NCBI GenBank assembly: GCA_934699135.1
Contig: CAKUVM010000046.1
Coordinates: 1-11,010 of the forward strand
DNA: 11,010 bases
Origin: an uncultured Bacteroidales bacterium
GTDB taxonomy: Bacteria; Bacteroidota; Bacteroidia; Bacteroidales; Marinilabiliaceae
Reading direction: 5' to 3'
In this document: piece after piece, positions 1 through 5,988 of the stretch
How the letters are laid out: each line of letters begins with the position of its first letter
Numbering within the stretch: position 1 is the stretch's first letter
Notes under the pieces: model-generated
Database searches by the model: none
Told to the model about the DNA's origin: nothing
The model's input: only the letters and a program-made list of their open reading frames with translations
Translations under genes and position numbers: made by a program

Positions 1-601
1 GCCGCGCAATGCGGCCATTGCCGTCCTCAAACGGGTGTATGCGTATGTAACGGTAGTGAAAAAGCGCAGCCAGTTCCACCGGTGTCAACTCGCCTTTTCT
101 CTCCGCCTCGTTATACCAATCAACAAGATCGGACATAAGAGCTGGAGTCTCCTCTGGTGAGGCGTACTCAAATCTGTCGCCATAGCGCGTGATGACACTA
201 TTGGGGCGAGTTTTGTACTGTCCCGCATGAATGACAAAACTTGTCTGCACGCCGCTTGGAAATGTTTGATATTCCGTGTAATCCTCACGAAGCAGGGCCC
301 GATGGAGCGTCCGTATAAAATTCTGCGTCAGCTGTTGCTGTCTGTTTTCCGCCTCCTCTCTCATCATCCTTACAGACACCTCGCTCGCCTTCATATCGTT
401 GAAGTCTTTCAAGCGACCCTCACCGCTCACCTTGCCAAATAGCAGCAGCAGCTCCGTCTGACCATACGTCAACGTATTGCCTTCAAGATGATTACTGTTG
501 TAGTTATATTCAACAGTAAACCTCATGCTAAGCATGTTCTGCTCCGCTTCTGTCAGGGGTTGGAGAGACAACCACCGATTGTATATGGCATCTAATGTCA
601 T
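1..601 (-). CDS. fic: Fic family protein (AMP-transferase), class II type, 3' end cut off by the window
   Basis: Fic enzymes transfer AMP (sometimes another phosphate-containing group) from a nucleotide to a hydroxyl side chain of a target protein. The first 200 codons are present with no stop, and the rest lies beyond the left edge. The core motif HPFEDGNGRIAR is at residues 189-200, with catalytic His189 and the two arginines (R197, R200) intact. At residues 36-41, SNHLEG fits the inhibitory motif S/TxxxE(G/N), so Glu40 should block ATP binding in cis; this places it in class II. Residues 120-145 would form the target-docking flap. The ATG at 601-599 was chosen because the preceding AT-rich segment carries an operator-like repeat. 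Class II members often end in a winged-helix DNA-binding domain, which cannot be seen here. The target is unknown. The family call is firm; its role as toxin or housekeeping modifier is open. Confidence 0.93.
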   Translation of the reverse strand, partial: MTLDAIYNRWLSLQPLTEAEQNMLSMRFTVEYNYNSNHLEGNTLTYGQTELLLLFGKVSGEGRLKDFNDMKASEVSVRMMREEAENRQQQLTQNFIRTLHRALLREDYTEYQTFPSGVQTSFVIHAGQYKTRPNSVITRYGDRFEYASPEETPALMSDLVDWYNEAERKGELTPVELAALFHYRYIRIHPFEDGNGRIAR

Positions 602-623
602 ATTTATGGACTTTGGGTGTCTA

Positions 624-656
624 TAAGGTGGTAAGATACCACCTTAATTGGTGGTA
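624..656. promoter_or_regulatory. Probable operator of the fic gene: perfect inverted repeat plus a third half-site
   Basis: Arms TAAGGTGGTA (624-633) and TACCACCTTA (637-646) form a perfect 10-base inverted repeat with a 3-base spacer. A further copy of the half-site GGTGGTA lies at 650-656, 23 bases after the first. The array ends 23 bases upstream of the fic start codon, where a promoter would be expected. No T-run follows on either strand, so it does not look like a terminator. I infer a binding site for a repressor, possibly the Fic protein itself through a C-terminal winged helix beyond the window, or an antitoxin encoded further left. I could not find a clear -7 element inside it. Confidence 0.6.
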
Positions 657-689
657 TTTACAGTTTGATGAACATTGCGGATTATCACG

Positions 690-774
690 TGTAGAGGCGA
701 CATGCATGCCGCCTCACGTCTCCGCGGGTAATCTCCTACCGAGGCGGGGAGACGCGTCGCGACCCGCCTCTACA
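690..774. repeat. Nested palindromic intergenic element (REP/BIME-like)
   Basis: Outer arms TGTAGAGGCG (690-699) and CGCCTCTACA (765-774) are perfect 10-base inverted repeats about 65 bases apart. Inside are three more pairs: a near-perfect palindrome with arms at 694-699 and 710-715 around CATGCATG; arms CGTCTCC (717-723) and GGAGACG (748-754); and arms GAGGCGGG (741-748) and CCCGCCTC (763-770). Because the arms overlap, several alternative foldings compete. It lies between the end of ridA and the upstream region of fic. No T-run follows, so it is not a standard intrinsic terminator, although it could protect the 3' end of the operon message. Only one full copy is present in the window, so calling it dispersed is an inference. 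Confidence 0.6.
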
Positions 775-812
775 TTGCTGCCCCAGCAAAGTTTTTGAGG
801 GGGTAACGCCGC

Positions 813-1193
813 CTATTTCACGGCAATGGCCTCTATCTCCACCAGCGCGCCTTTAGGCAACGCCTTGACGGCAAACGCCGAGCGGGCGGGGGCCGCTTCA
901 CCGCCGAAGAACTCGGCATAGACGGCATTGAACTTGGCGAAATCGGCAATATCTGCCAATAGGCACGTGGTCTTCACCACATCGGCCATTTCAAGGCCCG
1001 CGGCGTTCAGAATGGCCTTTATGTTGGAGAGCGACTGGCGCGCCTGAGCCTCAATGCCGCCCTCGGCCAAATTTCCCGTAGCCGGCACGAGGCCTAGCTG
1101 TCCGGATACGTAGAGCGAATTGCCTGCCATAATGGCTTGGCTGTATGGGCCTATGGCCGCGGGGGCGTCGGGTGTTGAGATTTGTCTTTTCAT
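813..1193 (-). CDS. ridA: RidA family reactive enamine/imine deaminase
   Basis: RidA hydrolyses reactive enamine and imine intermediates (such as 2-aminoacrylate from serine or threonine dehydratases) to keto acids and ammonia in the cytoplasm, protecting PLP enzymes. The 126 residues match the usual family length and form one YjgF/YER057c/UK114 domain that works as a trimer. Recognisable parts are APAAIGPYSQA at 10-20 with Tyr17, the SGQ turn at 30-32, QARQSLSNIKAIL at 50-62, the substrate-carboxylate arginine R104 within PARS, and the C-terminal EIEAIAVK with E119, matching Arg105 and Glu120 of E. coli RidA. It starts 5 bases after the stop of the transporter gene, so it is the last gene of the five-gene operon. 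No functional link to its envelope-related neighbours is obvious. Confidence 0.96.
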   Translation of the reverse strand: MKRQISTPDAPAAIGPYSQAIMAGNSLYVSGQLGLVPATGNLAEGGIEAQARQSLSNIKAILNAAGLEMADVVKTTCLLADIADFAKFNAVYAEFFGGEAAPARSAFAVKALPKGALVEIEAIAVK

Positions 1194-1198
1194 ATCTT

Positions 1199-3634
1199 TT
1201 ATTGTTTATCATCCGTCAATAAGTCAGTTCTACGAGCATATCTGCGCCAGCGGGCAAAGGCCACGCCGCCGCCTATAGCAGCCACGAGCAGGAGCGGAAG
1301 CAGGAGCGCGACGGCCTTGTAAGGAAGCGTGCCCGCCGCGATGGCCTGGCGGTCAAGCAGCCTCATGGCAAAGGTGCGATTGCGCAGAGCCATAAGCCCG
1401 TCATCATCTGCCAAATATTGCACAGCGTTGACAATGAAGTCTTTATTGCCATATGTCTGGCGCGAGATGTCGTCATAGCCCAACGGCACAATGGTGGGGT
1501 CCGGGGAGTGACGGAAGCGGACGTCGTTTCGTATTATGTCGCCATCGCCCACAAAGATCATCTTCGTCGGCGCGCTGGCCTCGATGGCCTTTCGCCAGGG
1601 GCCGGACACGCCTTGCGGAACCGGCCTGTGAGAATATAGCGAGCGGAACTGCCCCTCCTCCATAAGCGCCATGGTAAGGTAGCGTTGCGGGAACTCTTCC
1701 GGCCTTGGCTGTCGGTGTATGGTGGCCAGACTGGCCACAACGGGGGCCTCGGACGAGCGCGTCACGGCCGAGGAGCGCAACAGCTGCGTACGCACAAGTG
1801 GCAACCCCTCCCCCACTGTGTCTATGGGGCTGGCGAAATCGGCATGGACAAAGCTCACGTTTCGCGTGACAGGAGAGAGCATATTGGTGGCCAAAAGAGG
1901 ACCATAGAGCCACGGCATGGGCACTACGGAACTTTGGCCATCGGGACCCGGCACGCTCACCGGAATCATGCCGCAACTCATATCCTCAATGACCGACGGG
2001 CGAACCCTGACGCCATAGACAAACAGCATATCAGACAAATTGAGGTCGGCCGCCAGCCCTATGGTCGGCGGATGCTCCCTGAGCGAGTCTAATGTCATGT
2101 TGACGGCATCTACAAGCCACAGCACACGCCCGCCGCGCATGACGTATTGGTCAATGGCATATTTGTCTTTCTCCGGGAATTTCTGCGAAGGCTTGGCCAC
2201 AATGAGTACTTTGTATGGCTCCAAGATTGACGGGTCTTGCCCCAAGCTACCGCGATCCACGTCAAAATGTTGCGCCAAGGCCTCCGTGGCGTCGGCCACG
2301 TCGATGGCATCCAGCTCTCCATGCCCCTCCAAGAAAGCCACTTTGGGCACTGAGTCTCGCGAGAGGCGGCATATGGCGTCGGTGAGCTTATACTCCACGC
2401 CCTCCACCGACCTGTTGAGCGACTCCTCCCCGCTCAGGCCAGGAACGTTCTCCAGGAGGTTGATCCACACCGACTTGTCATCAAGCTGCACCTTGGCGTA
2501 GGGATATACTATGCTACGCGTCTTCTGCCCGTCTTCTTTAGTCTCAAAGACAGGCACGCCGGCGTAGCCCGCCTTGTCCAAGTCGTCAGCAAACGTCTTG
2601 GCCTCATTGGCCCCCAGTTCGGCAGGGTCTACGCTCACCAGACGCACCCCGCGGCCGGCGTAAGAGTCCACCTCCTGACAAAGCTCCACAACCTGACGGC
2701 GCAGGCGGCGAAAGCCAGGGTTGAGCTCACCATCGAGATAAAGGCGCACGAGCAGGGGCGACTTGAGGCCATCGGCGTAACGACGGGTGACGGCGGACAG
2801 TGAATATCTCCGCTCCGAAGTCAGATCAAGACGGAAATGCGCCACCGACATGACGACGCAAAGCACGCCAAGAGCCACCACGACCCACGGCAACCTGCGG
2901 AAACGGCCCCTGCTCCTGCTCACAAGAGCCGACGTCATGGCCAAAAACAAGGCGCACACCGAGACAAAATAGGCGAGGTCGCGGCTATCCACCACCCCGC
3001 GGCTGATTGACGAATAGTGATCCGCCATACCCAACGAGGCGACGACCGCCGCCCAATCAGACTGAGGGGACAATGATGAGACCATGTCAAAACCCACATA
3101 GGCCAAGGCGCACAAGGCCGCGCCGCTCACGAACGCCACAATCTGATTGTCCGTCAGAGCCGAGGCAAAGATTCCGACCGCCATATATGACGCCGCGAGC
3201 AACAGCAACGCCACATATGAACCCAATGTGCCGCCCACATCAATATTGCCCTGCGGAGACCCAAGGGCGCAGACCACGCCCACAAAGACGACAGTGGGCA
3301 CGATGGAGAGGCAGACAAGAGAAAGGCCTGCCAAATATTTTGCCAAGACAATCCGCCACGGGCGCAGCGGGCGTATGAGCAGCAACTCAATGGTGCCCGC
3401 TTTGCGCTCATCGGCCACCAGGCGCATCGAGATGGCCGGGACGAGGAAGAGGTATATCCACGGCGCAATGTCAAAAAGAGGCTCCAGAGTGGCATAGCCG
3501 CCATATATGATGTTGAAATCGGACGGTATGATCCAGAGCATGAGCCACGTCAGGATCAGGAATACGCCCACCACAAGATAGCCCGTGGCGGAGCAGAAGA
3601 AAGTGGAGATCTCCTTCTTATACAGCTCAAACAT
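1199..3634 (-). CDS. gldFG: Fused GldF-GldG-type ABC transporter: ABC-2 permease plus auxiliary/substrate-binding domain
   Basis: The 811 residues join two proteins that are separate in Flavobacterium. Residues 1-240 are a GldF-like ABC-2 permease with about six membrane helices (near 18-36, 56-74, 95-123, 138-160, 164-184, 219-238). They carry the MRLVADERKAGTIELLL motif (70-86) and the SISRGVVDSRDLAYF signature (209-223). Residues 249-266 are the first helix of a GldG-like part, followed by FRLDLTSERRYSLS (267-280), a large extracytoplasmic region, and a last helix near 773-794 with a basic cytoplasmic tail. The partner ATPase (GldA type) is not in the window. In gliding species GldAFG supports motility and envelope assembly; in Bacteroidales the substrate is unknown. 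The gene starts 3 bases after lpxB stops, so co-transcription with lipid A synthesis is very likely. No frameshift was seen across the join. Confidence 0.9.
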   Translation of the reverse strand: MFELYKKEISTFFCSATGYLVVGVFLILTWLMLWIIPSDFNIIYGGYATLEPLFDIAPWIYLFLVPAISMRLVADERKAGTIELLLIRPLRPWRIVLAKYLAGLSLVCLSIVPTVVFVGVVCALGSPQGNIDVGGTLGSYVALLLLAASYMAVGIFASALTDNQIVAFVSGAALCALAYVGFDMVSSLSPQSDWAAVVASLGMADHYSSISRGVVDSRDLAYFVSVCALFLAMTSALVSRSRGRFRRLPWVVVALGVLCVVMSVAHFRLDLTSERRYSLSAVTRRYADGLKSPLLVRLYLDGELNPGFRRLRRQVVELCQEVDSYAGRGVRLVSVDPAELGANEAKTFADDLDKAGYAGVPVFETKEDGQKTRSIVYPYAKVQLDDKSVWINLLENVPGLSGEESLNRSVEGVEYKLTDAICRLSRDSVPKVAFLEGHGELDAIDVADATEALAQHFDVDRGSLGQDPSILEPYKVLIVAKPSQKFPEKDKYAIDQYVMRGGRVLWLVDAVNMTLDSLREHPPTIGLAADLNLSDMLFVYGVRVRPSVIEDMSCGMIPVSVPGPDGQSSVVPMPWLYGPLLATNMLSPVTRNVSFVHADFASPIDTVGEGLPLVRTQLLRSSAVTRSSEAPVVASLATIHRQPRPEEFPQRYLTMALMEEGQFRSLYSHRPVPQGVSGPWRKAIEASAPTKMIFVGDGDIIRNDVRFRHSPDPTIVPLGYDDISRQTYGNKDFIVNAVQYLADDDGLMALRNRTFAMRLLDRQAIAAGTLPYKAVALLLPLLLVAAIGGGVAFARWRRYARRTDLLTDDKQ

Positions 3635-3637
3635 CAG

Positions 3638-4771
3638 CTAACTCTTTTTCAACGTCTCGATCATATCCGCCGCCGCCCTGTGGCTGCATCCCGCTCCACC
3701 CACGCGGGTGGCCAGTTCCTCATAGTCGTCAAGCATCTTCTGCCTCTGGGGCGTGGCGGAGGCCAGGGAGGCGATCTCGGTCTTCAGACGCTCGTAGGAA
3801 TACTTCTTCTGAAAAAGCTCCGACACGCACTCGCGACCCAGAATGAGGTTCACGAGGCTTATGTATGGCACTTTGATGAAGCAATGGGCCACCCAGTCAC
3901 TAAACGCCCCACCCCACATGAGATACATGACCACCTGCGGGCAACGCAAGAGAGCAGTCTCTAAAGTGGCGGTGCCGGAAGTCACCACGGCGGCCGAAGC
4001 CGCGCTCACCAACTGATACGTCTCATCAAACACCACGCGGACGCCGGAGCCACTCACATAAGGCTCATAGTCCGCGGCTTTGAAAGAGGGCGCGCCGGCA
4101 ATGACGAATTGGTAGCCATCCATCTCGCGGGCCAGGCGCATCATCTCTGGCAGGTTATATTTGAGTTCCGCCACGCGGCTGCCAGGCAGCAGGGCTATGA
4201 TGGGCATGGAGGGGAGGCCCAGACGGGCGCGGAACTCATCCGCCGTCTCGCCCGCGTGATGACGCCGCTCTATGGCGTCCGTGACCGGATTGCCGCAATA
4301 GAAGACGTTCTTCAAGTCATGTCGCGCAAAATAGTCCGCCTCGAAAGGCATGATGGAGTAGAGGCGATCAATGCACTCGCGCATCTTCTTTATCCTATAC
4401 TCTTTTGAGGCCCATACTTTGGGCGAAATGTAATAAAACACCTTGACACCCCTGCCGTGCGCCCACTCAGCCATCGGGAGGTTAAAGCCCGGGTAGTCAA
4501 TCAAAATCAGCACGTCGGGGCGATGCGCTTCTATGTCTTTGCGGCAGAGCTTGAAGTTCTTTCTGATCTTGCCCAAGTGCGTAAGCACGTCCCATACGCC
4601 CATGACGGCCGTGTCTCGGTAGTGGCGCACCATGAAGCCGCCAACCGCGGCCATCAGGTCGCCGCCCCAAAAGCGGAAGTCGGCATCGGGATCTTGCTCC
4701 GCCAAGGCCCGCATGAGGTTGGAGCCGTGAAGGTCTCCCGAAGGCTCGCCTGCAATGATATAATACTTCAT
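3638..4771 (-). CDS. lpxB: Lipid-A-disaccharide synthase
   Basis: LpxB (glycosyltransferase family 19) condenses UDP-2,3-diacylglucosamine with lipid X to make the tetra-acyl disaccharide 1-phosphate of lipid A at the inner face of the cytoplasmic membrane. The 377 residues match the family length. Visible motifs are AGEPSGDLHGSNLM (7-20), FWGGDLMAAVGG (34-45), IDYPGFN (91-97), YISPKVWA (114-121), MPFEADYF (141-148), GNP (160-162), LPGSR (195-199) and the nucleotide-sugar motif TSGTATLETALL (264-275). One oddity is that the usual VWAWKEYR reads VWASKEYR here, with Ser122 in place of a normally conserved tryptophan. The gene lies 6 bases after a small membrane protein gene and 3 bases before the fused transporter gene, inside the surE operon. 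Confidence 0.96.
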   Translation of the reverse strand: MKYYIIAGEPSGDLHGSNLMRALAEQDPDADFRFWGGDLMAAVGGFMVRHYRDTAVMGVWDVLTHLGKIRKNFKLCRKDIEAHRPDVLILIDYPGFNLPMAEWAHGRGVKVFYYISPKVWASKEYRIKKMRECIDRLYSIMPFEADYFARHDLKNVFYCGNPVTDAIERRHHAGETADEFRARLGLPSMPIIALLPGSRVAELKYNLPEMMRLAREMDGYQFVIAGAPSFKAADYEPYVSGSGVRVVFDETYQLVSAASAAVVTSGTATLETALLRCPQVVMYLMWGGAFSDWVAHCFIKVPYISLVNLILGRECVSELFQKKYSYERLKTEIASLASATPQRQKMLDDYEELATRVGGAGCSHRAAADMIETLKKS

Positions 4772-4777
4772 CTGACA

Positions 4778-5068
4778 CTAAAGAATGAATTTGACCACCA
4801 CTATGATGAAAGCGTAGAGGAGCGTGGAGAGGAACAGCCCGCGAGACACCTTGAGCCTGTCGGTGTAGGCAAAGAGCGTAAAGACGGCCAGATTGGGCAG
4901 GCAGCTCACGGCCACCAACATCCCCACGCCGCGGATCTCCATCATCTGAGCCAAGAAGTCAAAGAATGGCAAGGCGCCCGCATAGGCGAACTTGAAGAAA
5001 AGCAGCGCAGTGATGACGGGCAGAACCAGCCCGACAGCCCCCCCCACCCATGTCTTGTCTATCGTCAT
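4778..5068 (-). CDS. Small three-helix membrane protein of unknown function between surE and lpxB
   Basis: I do not recognise a named family. The 96-residue product is very hydrophobic, with likely membrane helices near residues 8-29, 45-69 and 74-94. The start is short and polar (MTIDKTWVGG), and there is no lipobox or cleavable signal. The loop between helices 2 and 3 (YTDRLKVSRG) is basic and probably cytoplasmic. The gene is real: it fits exactly between surE (7-base gap) and lpxB (6-base gap) on the same strand, and the protein composition is that of an integral membrane protein rather than a shadow frame. From memory, a short membrane protein at this place is common in Bacteroidales surE-lpxB loci, but I cannot check that here. 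Its position suggests an envelope role, perhaps aiding a lipid A step; this is only inference. Confidence 0.85.
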   Translation of the reverse strand: MTIDKTWVGGAVGLVLPVITALLFFKFAYAGALPFFDFLAQMMEIRGVGMLVAVSCLPNLAVFTLFAYTDRLKVSRGLFLSTLLYAFIIVVVKFIL

Positions 5069-5075
5069 GGCGTTT

Positions 5076-5855
5076 TTATAAATTGATATGGAAGTCGGAG
5101 TCCCGCTCCAACGCGTCGTAGTCCGTCACGTCCACCATCAAGGGCGTGAGCGACGCCCAGCCTTGCGCAATGGCCCCCTCGTCGGTATCGGCGCAACCCT
5201 TGTCATGGTCGTCAAAAGAGCCATCGAGCCAATAGATCTCATGCCCCATGGGGCTGGTGTAGTGGATGGGCTTCTCCACCCACCGGCCCATGGCCATACG
5301 CGCCATACGCACTCCCATCACCTTGCCGCGCGGAATGTTGACGCTCAAGAAATTAGACTTTGGCAACTGCTGACGGAAATATGAGTCGAGGATGGCGTCG
5401 GCCACTCTCTCGGCCCCTGTCATGTCGGCTGCCTCATCGCCATCGGCGTAAGAGAAGCCTATGCCAACGGCGCCGACGAGGGCAGCCTCGCGGGCCGCGC
5501 CGAGGGTCCCGGAATAGTGGACGCTTATGGCCGTGTTGCTTCCGTGGTTTATGCCCGACAAGACAAGCTCCGGCTTACGCGGCGCGAGGCCGTAGAAGCC
5601 AAGTTTCACACAATCTACGGGCGTGCCCTTGACGGCATAGCAAAGCGCCCGGTCGAAGCCATGGCAACGGCGCACTCGCAACTCGTCCATCACCGTGAAT
5701 GAATGGCTTTTGCCAGAGTAGCTGCCATCAGGGGCCACAATCAGCACATCGGCATAACGCAGGGCGACATCGGCCAGAACTCTGATGCCAGGCGCGTCTA
5801 CGCCATCGTCATTCGTTATCATTATCAGGGGCTTCTGCCCGTCTGTGGTCAACAT
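5076..5855 (-). CDS. surE: 5'/3'-nucleotidase SurE
   Basis: SurE is a cytoplasmic metal-dependent phosphatase that removes phosphate from nucleoside 5'- and 3'-monophosphates and is linked to stationary-phase survival. From the ATG at 5855 it has 259 residues, the normal length. The metal site is recognisable: TNDDGVDAPG (14-23, Asp16 and Asp17), Ser47 in APDGSYSGKSHS (41-52) and Asn103 in SGINHGSN (100-107), followed by HYSGTLGAAREA (113-124). An in-frame ATG at 5969 would add 38 residues, but that stretch contains the terminator of the preceding gene and a TATATTTG promoter element, so I reject the longer start. surE is the first gene of an operon that continues into a membrane protein, lpxB, the fused transporter and ridA, with gaps of 3-7 bases. 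Confidence 0.95.
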   Translation of the reverse strand: MLTTDGQKPLIMITNDDGVDAPGIRVLADVALRYADVLIVAPDGSYSGKSHSFTVMDELRVRRCHGFDRALCYAVKGTPVDCVKLGFYGLAPRKPELVLSGINHGSNTAISVHYSGTLGAAREAALVGAVGIGFSYADGDEAADMTGAERVADAILDSYFRQQLPKSNFLSVNIPRGKVMGVRMARMAMGRWVEKPIHYTSPMGHEIYWLDGSFDDHDKGCADTDEGAIAQGWASLTPLMVDVTDYDALERDSDFHINL

Positions 5856-5880
5856 TCTAAAATTACGTCTTGGTGGTTCG

Positions 5881-5888
5881 CAAATATA
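5881..5888 (-). promoter_or_regulatory. Bacteroidetes-type -7 promoter element (TATATTTG) for the surE operon
   Basis: On the minus strand TATATTTG is an exact match to the Bacteroidetes -7 consensus TAnnTTTG recognised by the primary sigma factor of this phylum. It lies about 25 bases before the surE ATG, giving a short leader, and just downstream of the terminator of the preceding gene. The -33 element is weak: only a TTT-containing stretch occurs about 18-19 bases upstream. This is the likely start of transcription for the five-gene operon. Confidence 0.65.
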
Positions 5889-5927
5889 CCAAAAATAAAA
5901 TCCGCGAAAGGCGGCACGCTGGCAGAC

Positions 5928-5966
5928 AAAAAAGGCGGGGCGGAAGATTACTCTGCCGCCCCGCCT
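5928..5966 (-). terminator. Strong intrinsic terminator after the BACON/GH5-like gene
   Basis: On the minus strand the perfect 11-base stem AGGCGGGGCGG / CCGCCCCGCCT (arms 5956-5966 and 5933-5943) with a 12-base loop is followed directly by TTTTTT. It begins about 22 bases after the stop codon of the lipoprotein gene and separates it from the surE promoter. Confidence 0.92.
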
Positions 5967-5988
5967 CAACCTTTAAGTCTTCTGTCGT

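Noticed and set aside
227..442. Plus-strand open frame opposite fic
   Set aside because: It is antisense to an uninterrupted Fic reading frame with clear motifs; no domain or promoter.
4457..5086. Open frame of 209 codons on the plus strand across lpxB and the small membrane protein gene
   Set aside because: It lies antisense to two well-supported genes, with a His/Glu/Gln-rich composition typical of reverse-strand shadows and no domain.
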